64,000 nt of DNA from Boswellia sacra. Taxonomy: Eukaryota; Streptophyta; Magnoliopsida; Sapindales; Burseraceae. Under the pieces are notes generated by a model. That model saw only the letters and a list, made by a program, of their open reading frames with translations. It was not told the DNA's origin and searched no databases. Both the position numbers and the translations under genes were made by a program. Position 1 is the stretch's first letter. Each line of letters opens with the position of its first letter. The stretch lies in NCBI GenBank assembly GCA_013180625.2, contig SNVD02007530.1, forward strand, positions 62,001 to 126,000, in the 5' to 3' direction. Of the stretch, positions 18,385 through 29,417 are shown one piece after another.

Positions 18385-21300
18385 TTTTTGAAAGATTTTG
18401 AATTATGTAGGGATGGAAATGTCACTTATGGTGATGGAGCAAAAAGTAAGATAATTGGCAAAAGCAAACCCAATTTCAAAATGTCTTGCTGGTTGAAGGT
18501 TTGAAAGCTAATCTAATTAATGTTAGTTAAATATGTGATGACAAGTATGTAGTTAATTTCACACAAAACAAATGTATGGTTTTAGACAATCTTGGTAAAT
18601 GCATTTTATTAGAAGAAAATAGATCTTCGGATAATTGTTATTTGGTAAAAATGGCATTTTATGTAGGATCTCAGATTTAGAATTGTGGTATAAAAAATTA
18701 GGACACTTAAATTATAAAGACTTTGTTAAATTAACTAAGTTAGGTGCTGTAAAAGGAGTTCTTAAACTTGATGACAAAATCAATGAAATTTGTGGATAAC
18801 GTCAAATAGGAAAACATTAAAAGTGTATACAAATCAATCCCACATCTTAGCACATCCAAAATACTTAATTTGCTTTACATGGATCTTATAGGTCCCATAC
18901 AAATTGAAAGCATTTCTGGTAAGAGATATATTTTTGTTTGTGTGGATGACTTCACTAGATATACTTGGGTTGATTTTATTAAAGATAATCTGACACTTTT
19001 GAGGCTTTCAAGAATCTTTGTATTAAGCTTGAAAATAAGCAAAACAAGAACATTGGCCGGATAGTGAGGATAAGGAGTGATCACGGCAAAGAGTTTGAAA
19101 ATGTTAGCTATATTGACTTTTGCAAATTTCATGGAATTGAACATGAATTTTCAACTCCCAAAACTCTTGAACAGAATGACATTGTGGAAAGAAGAAATAG
19201 AACTCTTCAAGAGATGGCTAGAGTGATGCTCAATAGCAAGAAGCTGACCAAAAGGCTATAGGCTGAAGTAATAAGCACTGCTTGTTTATTTCAAATAGAG
19301 TTTTTCTAAGACCTAGTACTAACCAGATACCTTATGAAATTCTGAAAGTAAGAAAACGTAATTTGAAATATTTTCATGTTTTTGGATGTAGGTGTTACAT
19401 CTTAAATGATAGAGAGCAGTTAGAAAAATAGGATCCGAAAAGTGATGAATGAGTTTTTGTGGGATGTGCACAGAACAACAAAACTTTTTGAGTCTATAAT
19501 CTTCGAACTGAGTCAATCATGGAATCTGCAAACGTAGAATTTGATGATCTTGATGATTATGCAAAGTACTCGCACAAAGAAAGCATAATCAGCTTCACAA
19601 AGAATGCAGAAAGATCAGCACCAGATAGCAATAACAGTAAAAAAGATTCAGTTATAAAGAGGAAACAACTATTATTACATCAGACACAACAAAGACATCT
19701 GACGACACAGATCTAAACAGAAACTCAATCAAAAATGAAGATGAAAGAAAAGATCCACATACTTGGATACAAAAGGCACATCCAACCAGCTCAATCATTG
19801 GAACCGGAGATAGACTGATGAAAACTAGGAGCAAGGTAAGAAATCGGGTAAGATTTGCATGTTATGTTTCATTAATTGAACAAAAAAAAAAGTGAAAAAA
19901 GCTTTAAAAGAAGATGTTTGGATTTAGGCAATGCAAGATGAACTTAATCAATTTAAAAGGAATGAAGTATGGAAATTAGTTCTTAGACCATAAAATGCAA
20001 ATGTCATTGGAACTAAATGGATATTCAGAAATAAAACTGATGAAAGTGGTCAAGTAGTAAGAAATAAGGCTAGGCTAGTGGCACAATGTTACACAGAAGT
20101 AGAAGGCATAGACTTTGATGAAACCTTTGCACCAGTAGCTAGACTTGAGTTAATCAGATTACTACTTTCAATTGCTTGTTTCCTTGATTTTAAATTGTAC
20201 CAAATGGATGCTAAAACAGTCTTTTTAAATGGCTATCTCAATGAAGAGGCTTTTGTTGAATAGCCTAAAGGATTTGAAGATTTTAAACATCCTGATTTTA
20301 TGTACAAACTGCATAAAGCTTTGTATGGGTTGAAACAAGCTCCTAGAGCTTGGTATGAAAGGTTGATAAACTTTTTAATCAAGAGAGGTTATAGCAGAGG
20401 TAGTAGTGATAAGACCTTGTTTATCAAACATACATCTAACTATTTTATTATTGCTCAAGTATATGTAGATGACATTGTGTTTGGATCAACTAACAAAAGC
20501 AAAACGGATAAGTTTGTTAAGTTGATACAAGAATAGTTTGAGATGAGCATGGTAGGAGAATTAATTTTCTTTCTTGGATTGCAAGTTAAACAAATGAATG
20601 ATTGGATATTCATATCTCAATCAAAATATGTTAGAAACCTTGTAAAGAAATTTGGAATTGAGAATGCAAAACCAATGAAAACTCACATCAGTACTAACCT
20701 GAAACTTTCAAAAGACAATGCAGGAAAAGAGGTTGATATAAGTTTATATAGAAGCATCATTTGCAGTTTGTTATATCTGACAGCAAGTAGACCAGACTTG
20801 TGTTTTAGTGTAAGACTTTGTGCAAAATTTCAAGCAAATCCCAAAGAATCACACCTGGCAGTAGCTAAAAGAATTATCAGGTATGTACATGGAACCTATG
20901 ATTATGGGATATGGTTTCCTAAAGATACAAATGATTGTCTTGTATGGTTTAGTAATGCTGACTAGACAGAAAATGCAGATGACAGGAAGAGCACATCAAG
21001 TGGATGTTTTTATCTTGGTACTAACTTGGTTTCTTGGCACAACAAAAAGCAGAATTCCATCTCTTCGTCTAATTCAGAAGCTGAATACATAGCAGTAGGA
21101 AGTTGTTGCACACAACTACTTTGGATGAAGCAAATGCTAAGTGATTATGGTATTGAGCAAAAACCCATAACTGTGTTTTGTGATAATACTAGTACTATAA
21201 ATATTTTAAAAAATCTAGTTCAACATTATAGAACAAAACACATTGACATAAGATATCATTTTATAAGGGATCTTGTAGAGTTTAAGGTGATACACATTGA

Positions 21301-21409
21301 ACACTTCTCCACTGATAAAAAATTAGCTAACTTGTCCACTAAAGCATTAGATACAATAAGATTTGAGAATCTAATAAAGGTCTTAGGAATCTGTCAGTTT
21401 TCTGATTAA
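18385..21409 (+). pseudogene. decayed Copia pol (integrase, reverse transcriptase, RNase H)
   Basis: Domains in Copia order. The pre-integrase region (KLGHLNYKDF) is near 18.7 kb. Integrase shows CVDDFTRYTW and RSDHGKEFEN with a later ERRNRTLQEM, giving the DDE residues. Reverse transcriptase has [23 protein letters not shown] and the YVDDIVFGS catalytic box near 20.46 kb. RNase H has SEAEYIAVGSCC near 21.1 kb. Reading frame is lost at several points, and TAG or TAA stops interrupt otherwise conserved positions (for example at 20261-20263, 20534-20536 and 20963-20965). No intact polyprotein is encoded. Confidence 0.9.
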
Positions 21410-21947
21410 GCATTGCTTTCTGTTATGTTAATTATATCTGTAATATCATAAGTTTTCTTCTAATTAAGCATGTGTGAGCGGTAATATAAAGTTGTGTGAA
21501 TGTTAAAATATTGGTTTAAAATGTAAAATACAGAGAGGGCTACCAATATATGATGCGTGAAACCTTCATTGAGAGTAACCTCACGGTATCTAAGAAATAT
21601 GTTGAGGTCACCCACTCAAATGAAAATGGGCTACCTCTATATTATGTGAAAGCTACTGTATTTATTTCATAATCCAATGTGATTAATTCCTTTTGAATAT
21701 GTCAAAATGATATTTTTGATATCTCAATTAAGTGAAAAATAAAGGTAAACAGCTTTCATATAAAGATTAACAACTCTGAAATATACTTCTTTAGAATGAT
21801 TCATATGAGGTCCAGATATTATTGTTACGTTAAATGTAATTGATTTTTGTTATGTTTTTCATATCATACGATGCTTTTTGTGCCTAACTAAAATTTGACT
21901 TTCTTATGTATCCATGTGTGAAAATGCCATGTCAGCCTTATTGGACT

Positions 21948-21959
21948 GAGGGGGAGAGA
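21948..21959 (+). other. internal polypurine tract 1
   Basis: GAGGGGGAGAGA lies shortly after the end of pol. It resembles the tract that primes plus-strand synthesis. Repeated tracts of this kind are known for Sireviruses. Confidence 0.6.
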
Positions 21960-22250
21960 CTTCAGTGGCGGGAATCCTAACTCTATTAGAATTCATTATT
22001 TTAATGGAAATCAAATTTTGAATTTATCTCATTAATGATATTAATGAAGTGGTTTTGGAAAAGGAATTAAAATTTGAAATTTATGGGAAACGAAATTGTA
22101 TTAAAACCTAATTTCTTCCCAAGTATATCACAAACATAGTTATGGCTCTTTTTGTTCATATCACACAGTCGATCAGCTTTGCATCCATTCTCTCTCTTGT
22201 CTCACTTCTCTCTATTACAGCAAAATACTTGTAGTTCTCAAACCCTAACA

Positions 22251-24129
22251 ATGACGTCCTCATCTGAATTTGCGAAGACCACCAGTGCTACATTTTCCTC
22301 AAACGATTTCGGTCATAACAGTAACGACAGCTCTCAGTCCTCTCAGCCTCAACAATAGCATGCAGAGATCCCGATTGATCTTACAATGAGTGAAGATGAG
22401 TCAATCCCAGTTAAGCGAATGAAGGACAAAAGTGAAGCCAAAGTTCAACAAGTTCCTCAAAGCAAGTATCAAGCAAAATTTCTTGAAGTACACATCAAAG
22501 AGGAAGTTACAGATTGAAAGGCTAGTGAAGGTAACCGACTTCAATAAGTATGGATTGAGTGAACTTTTTGAGTCCATTTACTGGACTAGAATGGTAAACA
22601 ACTTCATACTCCCTGTTAAGTCTTTGATTCAAGAATTTTATGCAAATATAACTGCTTCAATTGATGACCCGAAGAGCTTTCATTATTACAAAGTGTATTA
22701 TAGAAGGAAATTTTTGAAATTTTCACCGAATGTCATCAACTCTTTCTTTGATATACCCATTGGTAGTTTGCACTCTAACGAAGAAAATTAGAAAATTTTG
22801 ATATGGTGATTGTTCTTAAGGAACTGACAGGAAGAAGTGATTTTGTTCGGAACCCGAGAGATGACATTGATAAGCAATACCTTAGAAAGAAATATAAGGC
22901 TCTGCATAAGATTGCACGGTTTGATTGATTCCCTTCTTCACATCAGAACTAAGTTAGGGGAGATAGAGTGAAATTTCTGTTCTGTTTGGGTACAAATAAA
23001 CCAATTAATTTAGGTTTAAAGATTTATAGGATGATTGTCCAAATTACACCATATAAATCTGATTATCATTTGCTTGTATTTCCTTGTTTGATTCAAGGTA
23101 TTTTATCTCAAAATGGTATTCCTATTAGCCCGAGAGAGCACACTGAGATCTTGTCAAAATCTATCACAAAAGGATTTCTACATCGACTGCATGACAAATC
23201 TGATCTGCCTGCCCCTGAACCAAAACCAAGAAGAGTTTGAAACAATCCTATGAACAATGTGGAAGAGCAGCTTGCGTTGATCAATTCTACTTTGTTTGAT
23301 ATTGTGCAGGATCTCAAAGACATCAAAGCAAAGCAATCTGCATTGGAGAATAAACTTGCTGCAAAAACTGTTGCTGCAGAAGAACGACAACCCATGGAAA
23401 CTGATAATGTGGTGTAAGAGCATTCAGCATAACAAATGCCAGATAAGGATCAAGCTGAACAACCTGTTGTTGAGACAGACATGACAGTAGAAAAGAAAAA
23501 GAAGAAAAAGAAATCAGAGAAAAAAGCTAAAGGAATTGATCTGAAGAGCAAAAAGAAGGTAAAAGTGGTGAAGACAAAATCTGATAAGAAGAAAAAGACA
23601 ATTGCAACAGCAGTTCCAAAACTGCAGGATGAATCCTTGTCAGATGAACCAGCTAAACGCAATACCATCATCTTCACCACCTTCTAAAGAAACACCTGAC
23701 AATGCACTAGTTCCTGAAGCAGAACAACCTATCTCTACACCACCACAGTCATCTCCACATGAAGCAGAAAACACACTTGATGCAGAACACACACAAGAAC
23801 CAGCTTCTGAGGCAAACACAGCAGAACCATTAGAGGAAATCCCAGCCCAGCTTGCAGCAAAATCTCTCATGGATCTACAATAGCCTGATGCTGAGTTGCA
23901 TCCAACTGAAACCAGTGCAAGCAGACTTGACAAGAATATCCGCAAGATTGCGGCAGAGGTCACTACCACTTCCTCATATACAACTGGAGACCAGGTTACT
24001 CCCGTGGTTTCTGAACAGCCTACACCTTCCACCATTGGCAAAAGATTTAAGACTAAGGCCGGTAGGATCAAGAAACGACCTGGCAATTCCTCTTCACCTC
24101 CTATTCACCAGTCTGACCAACTTCGTTAA
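22251..24129 (+). pseudogene. additional 3' ORF of the Copia element (envelope-like position), decayed
   Basis: A separate coding region after pol with ATG at 22251. Its N terminus is Ser/Thr-rich and ends at a TAG (22356-22358). The reading continues through frames carrying a conserved-looking block (YGLSELFESIYWTRMV and later VKSLIQEFYANI, FSPNVINSFFDIP) like the domain databases call 'putative plant transposon protein'. After that come a Lys-rich segment near 23.5 kb and an acidic Pro/Glu-rich tail. Its position corresponds to the envelope-like ORF described in some Sireviruses. I see no clear signal peptide or fusion features. Several stops and frameshifts show that it is not functional. 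Confidence 0.7.
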
Positions 24130-24171
24130 TGTGATTTCTGTTTATCTTTTTTTGGAACTTATTATGAAATC

Positions 24172-24186
24172 AAGGGGGAGAAGAAG
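24172..24186 (+). other. internal polypurine tract 2
   Basis: AAGGGGGAGAAGAAG directly after the end of the extra 3' ORF. A similar AGGGGGAG follows at 24251-24258. Confidence 0.6.
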
Positions 24187-24250
24187 TTTCTGATTTTGTT
24201 CTGATATTCTTGATTGAACTAATTCTACTTGACTTCAAATGTAGCTATTT

Positions 24251-24258
24251 AGGGGGAG
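24251..24258 (+). other. internal polypurine tract 3
   Basis: AGGGGGAG repeats the purine core of the preceding tract about 70 bases further on. Confidence 0.5.
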
Positions 24259-24667
24259 TCTTATATTTGAATTTGAGATGTTTTATGCCTTATGCTTTTT
24301 TTTATGTTTTTCATTTGTTATTTTGATTTTGCAGGATTTACTTTACTGTGCTTTATATTTTTATCTGTATAGTTAATTTGTTTGATTTTTTGTCATTATT
24401 TTTTTTAGCTCTAATCATGCATTGCTTGAGTGTTGTTTGACAAGTTTGTCAACTTCAGTTTGTTTTGTTTTGCAGGTTATTTACATTCGAACATTCTTCT
24501 ACTATGTCTTATTCTATTATGTGATTTATAACTGAAGAATCGTTATTATTTCTTTAAGTATGTCATTTTCTGTTTAATGGTTCATGATTGCTTATAGTTG
24601 TTTTGGACTTATCTTTGTGTGCTATTCTTTGATCAGAAACAGTTTGGTGTTTTCATCACAAGTTACC

Positions 24668-24681
24668 AAAAAGGGAGAGAT
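24668..24681 (+). other. polypurine tract adjacent to 3' LTR
   Basis: AAAAAGGGAGAGAT ends at the base before the 3' LTR, the expected position of the plus-strand primer. Confidence 0.75.
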
Positions 24682-25530
24682 TCTTGGTGTCAACATGTGA
24701 CCTTACATGTACCATGCAAATGATTATTTTGGCCAACTTGTAGATAAAAATATTGTGTTATATTATTTCTTATTTTACTGTTTCTAGAAGTATCATTTAG
24801 GAAATACTTGATTCATAATAAATATCTCTTTAGATTATGACATTATTTGATGTATCATAGTTAAATTAGGAGTATATTTATTTATGTCATATTCTATTTA
24901 AGAGATTACTTATATTACTTTCTAAAGTATTGTTGTTTATCTTAATTTGAGTTTGATTAAGATTTTTACAGAAATTTGAAGAGATTACAATCGAGCATCA
25001 CACTATATATATATATATAAAAGTGATGTGTATATGTCACGGCATTTCAAGAACTAAAAAGAGAGCTTCAAGGCAAATTGGAATACTTCTTTGATTTTAT
25101 TGCCTGAGTTTTTTATTCATGTATGAGAGATTGTGATCATGCATGAATTTCAATTAGGTCTATCTGAGTTAGTAAACACTTAAGAGAACTTGCGAGTTGA
25201 GTGTTTATATAATTCTGTGTCAGACATTGTGATTATATTTTACTTAACAGTGTGTTGTTAAGTTATCAGCGACAGAGAGTGGGTAATGTCATTAGAGTTT
25301 AAGATCTGGATGACTGTATTTTGTTTTACAAAGATTAGGTCAATGTGTGAGAGTGGGTCAACACTATAAACGATCCTAAAGATTGTATAAACAAGAACTT
25401 AATGAATTGTAGCTCTAAAGTTGTCCGTGAATGTAGGTTTTATAACCGAATCATGTAAAATCCTCCAGTGCCATTTTATTTTATAGTTTACTGTTATATT
25501 ACACATAACTACATATTTTAAGGTCTCACA
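24682..25530 (+). repeat. 3' LTR
   Basis: Begins TCTTGGTGTCAACATG (cognate to the 5' LTR start, with the terminal TG mutated to TC) and ends GGTCTCACA before ACTCT. Length is 849 bases, against 865 for the 5' LTR. Confidence 0.9.
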
Positions 25531-25535
25531 ACTCT

Positions 25536-28357
25536 GACCCATCCAGTAAAATTATAACACTCATATTGTATAAGAGTTCTCGTATGGCTATAGTTGTATA
25601 TATAGATTTATTGATTTCACCTCCTGGTTTTTCAACGAGAGATTATTCACTTATTTTTGTGGCATGAAATGAAGCCCTTCTTCTTCTTTGCCTGACTCGG
25701 AGCATGAAGCCGTCAGTCGAAAAGACTAACCTCCGGACCGTTAGAAAGAATCGATGATTTACCAATACACGAATACTAAAAGTACTAAAAAAATGCATTG
25801 TATTATTTTTAATTTAAATATTAATTTATTGTCTAAGGAAAATTAAAATGTAAAATTTTCTAATGTAAAGGATTTTCCTTTACTTTACTTACTGCAAAAT
25901 AGCACTTCATTATGAATCATTTATTTCCTGATCATTATTTCCATATTCTAAATAAACATACCATTGAATTAATAGTCTTGTAAATTAGTGTTGTTGTTGT
26001 CATATACTGTAGTTAACAATAATATTTATTTTAATTTAACTATTTAATGAATAATATTGTTAATTTTTTATTTAAAACCTTTTTTTAATGAAAACTCGTT
26101 ACAGATTTTTTTTTTTATTATTATAGCACCCACCTAAGAGCCGTGAGCGTGGATTTCAAGTCAACATCCCACATCGCTTAATTAGAAATCGTCACTGAAG
26201 CCTAGAAGTAAAACCATTCTGGCTTGGACTGCTCGTATCAAACAATATCATACTATTTGAGAAGTGGGCAGCAACATGATGTTTAATTGTCTTGTTTTCT
26301 TAAATGTGAAATATTATTTTTGTTTAAAATCATTCCGAATCTCATAATGAGAATTGTTAATGCACAACAAACACACCTTAATTGCAGGATTAATTCAAAA
26401 TGAAAATTGTGCAAAATATGATTAAATTAATACAATAGCAAAATAATTTTGCCCAGCGAGGGGGACACAATGTGCCTGTGGCTAAGATGGTTTTTTTTTT
26501 TAGTTATTTTCCCGTGATTAAATTAATTGCTTGTACATTCAATATTTTTAGTTTTCTAATAAGTTTTTTTTATTATACTTATATTTTTTAAATTTTCAAA
26601 TATCAAAGATATGTTCGTATGATTTTTTTTATTTTTCATAAGGATTAATAAATCTCCAATAAATGTTTTACTTATATAAACTCCATTTGAGAAAAACCAT
26701 ATTTAATAGCCTTAGGTAAAATATTAATTCGAGATACTCATATTTTAGACGTTCATAATAAGTTTTTGATAATATTTAAAAAAAAAAATTAAACTCCATC
26801 ATCGCATTCTAATAAAATTATTTTCAATGACTTACTAATAAAATTCACGCGCACACAACCAAATGAGTAAATGCCTCTTTGATAAATCTCAACTTTCATA
26901 AATTATAGTTGAACAAACAATATGATAGAGTAAGATCACTGCAAAATTAACCAGATAATCTTACCAAACTTCAAAATAATAATAATAAAATTATATTATA
27001 AACCTTTTTTTTCATAATCCAATAAAAAAATAGTTATATAAGACATGCTCTAGATCACTTGTTTGATTTAGTACGACTACCAAAATAAGCTTTATTATTA
27101 AACCCCAAAATATAAACGGTTAAGTACAGCACACAGTAACATGGTAACAATTCACAGTGTAGTACCATGATGTGCTAGAACCACTTAAATATTTGTCATA
27201 TAGCCAAGTCCAATCAATAGATAGAATAGACCATCAATTTGGGTGTGCATAATTGATGTCAACAAAATATATATCGATTTGGGTGTCCATAATTAATGCC
27301 ATTTGCATAACGATCTAACCAATTTAATGGCAAGCCGGTGCCGCTGAGGCTACTTTATACATAAAATAAAATAAGAAAAAAGAATGAGTTGGCCATGTTT
27401 GACATTGAATTGCTTGCCTGGAAAGGTTAAAAAGGCTTTGAAAATATTTGCATTTTCTTTGCGTACAATTTGGCCAAGGCTTGACCATTCCACCATAACT
27501 ATTCCTTCGTTTTATTTGGAGAGCTCCACTTTGGGCTCTCAGCAATCTTCATAAATGCAACAGCAGAAGCAGAAGGCCAGAGGGAACCTCTCACTGGGTC
27601 AACACGTTTGACCAATTCTTGCAAAGCTTTATTTATTTATTAAAAAAGTAGACTTTTTACACAATTAGCAAATTAAAAATGGGGTTTGCTTAAATTTATA
27701 ACAAGACATAAAACTCATAACATGGAACACCATACCTCATAGTTATAATAAGATGAATTATAATATAGAAAATAACAATTTTATGTTAGGTAGTATAGAT
27801 ACAAGGCCCATTATGGCTATTTCACATGAACAAAGTTATAGTTTCTTAAATTAAAGTTATTACGAGATTTTTTAACTTAATTTTTTTTTAGAATTGCAAT
27901 TTAAAATATATTTATATATTTTAAGCAATGTTTCTCTTACAGATTCTGTATACAAACTCATGAATACAAACTGATGTAGTATTACTCATTTATTTACAAA
28001 TCCTCACCATTCATTAAATGAATAGATTTTATGTATTTATTACTCTAATTACTTTATAACACATCATTTGTATGTAATAAGTTGTATAAAAAAATTTATA
28101 AAACTAGCATTATTCATTTTTTTTTTCATTTCAAGGTTAGCTTCAAATCAATCCATGAGATTCTACAGTTTGAAGCTTTGAATGAGTGGAGTCAATAAAA
28201 CTTTAAATTTAAACTAGGACAATAATATAACAATTTACTTTAACATTATCGAAACATATTATCAATCTTTAGATTCTAAAACGCTAAAAAGTGAGACTTT
28301 TTAATTAAAAATTTTTAAAAAATTCTAATTCTTGTACTTTGGTGGATCTCTGAGATC
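25536..28357. other. AT-rich intergenic spacer
   Basis: No gene recognised. A segment near 26.13-26.25 kb (including TCAACATCCCACATCGCTTAATTAG) reads like a fragment of a dispersed plant repeat but has no defined ends. A MITE-like element is listed at 27924-28113. The rest shows no structure I can name. Confidence 0.5.
27924..28113. mobile_element. MITE-like element, AATGCTA-type ends
   Basis: The left end AGCAATGTTTCTCTTACA and the reverse complement of the right end AATAATGCTAGTTTTATA are similar. The core is AT-rich and non-coding. The ends resemble those of the element at 48953-49215. No firm target duplication. Confidence 0.35.
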
Positions 28358-28574
28358 CTTCCTATTAGGGGTGGGCATAATTCCCCAACCCGACCCGACC
28401 CGAATCGGGATGTGATTGGGTATGAGAGAAAAAATAACCGAAATCGGGTATAAATTTGGAGTACCCGATATTACCCGACTCGAAATCGGGTAAAATTATA
28501 TAAACTTGATTGATACCCGACCCGAATATTTTTTATTAAAAACAATTTAATTTTCCACATGGCATAAGTTAATT

Positions 28575-28829
28575 GGTTATAGTTAAATTAAATATGATGC
28601 AAAAAGGCAAAAAAACAAAGCTAAAAGCCTAAAACAAGCAACCTGCAAAAACGCTCGACAAAACTCGACACAACTCGACATGTAAGTGTCGAGTGTCGGA
28701 TGATGCATCCGACACTCGATGTCTTCCAAAATAGACTGATATCGAGTGTCGGTTGTGAATCCGACAAGACTCGACATATAAGTGTTGAGTGTCAAATGAT
28801 GCATCCGACACTCGATGTCTTCCAAAAAT
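28575..28829 (+). repeat. left subterminal direct repeat with hairpins
   Basis: Contains two diverged units with ACTCGACATGTAAGTGTCGAGTGTCGGATG and CATCCGACACTCGATGTCTTCC. At 28689-28719 there is a perfect 14-bp inverted repeat around a 3-base loop (TCGAGTGTCGGATG, then CATCCGACACTCGA). The same sequence, in the same orientation, recurs near the right end of the element. Confidence 0.85.
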
Positions 28830-29417
28830 GTTATTGTAGACCTCACCACATGTAATTATCATATATATACTCGTCTCTCACGTCTCACTGAACTTCAGTT
28901 TTCTCTCAGTCGACTTCAACGTCCCCTCTTCAACGTCTCTCACTGCCTCACTTCAACGCATCAGCGACTGTATTTCGATCACAGTCAACCTCAGAGGCCG
29001 ACAGTGGCTCACCAGTCGCCACGACTCCAAGTCTCCACCTTGTTCATTTGTTTCGGGCATGAGTTGGAGTCTCATTTGTCTCTTTGACTAGGTAAAGTTC
29101 CATGTCTTTGTGAAGCCAAAAATTGATCACAGTCAATTAATTATTCTTTAATTCAGGATTTCTTCAATTTATATGTTTATATTTGTTTATTGGTTTGGAT
29201 TGGATTGGACTAATTTTGGGCTTCAAAAAAATTAAGTGTAAGTAAACAACGGGTTTATCTTAATGCATTTAAAATGCTTGCCGCCTGCCGGTTGCATAGA
29301 TTGCTTGCTGGTTCAATTTTATCTTAATGCATTTAATACGCTTGCTGGTTGCAAAGGAATTTTTACACTTCTTATTCATGAATAAACTAATTTTATTTTA
29401 ATAATTTTTTTCCAGTT

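Larger units (their letters stand above)
15614..25530 (+). mobile_element. Copia LTR retrotransposon, Sirevirus-like, 9.9 kb
   Basis: A full-length but decayed element: 5' LTR, primer site, gag, protease-integrase-reverse transcriptase-RNase H in Copia order, an additional long 3' ORF, polypurine tracts and 3' LTR. It is flanked by the 5-bp duplication ACTCT (15609-15613 and 25531-25535). Sirevirus affinity rests on the gag start (GGSRTQLPILDDGNYSYWK type), two CCHC-type knuckles around a coiled-coil-like region, the RNase H motif region ending in LLWMKQML, the large ORF after pol and the repeated AGGGGGAG tracts. The LTRs differ at roughly 6-8 % of positions in the part I aligned by eye, so the insertion is not recent. 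Every ORF carries stops or frameshifts, so it is probably non-autonomous. Confidence 0.93.

Noticed and set aside
23640..24086. A 148-codon minus-strand frame
   Set aside because: It is antisense to the extra ORF of the Copia element, and the sense reading matches known element proteins better.
26100..26260. A solo LTR or TRIM suggested by CATCCCACATCGCTTAATTAG
   Set aside because: This string is common in plant repeats, but no TG...CA ends or duplication could be placed.
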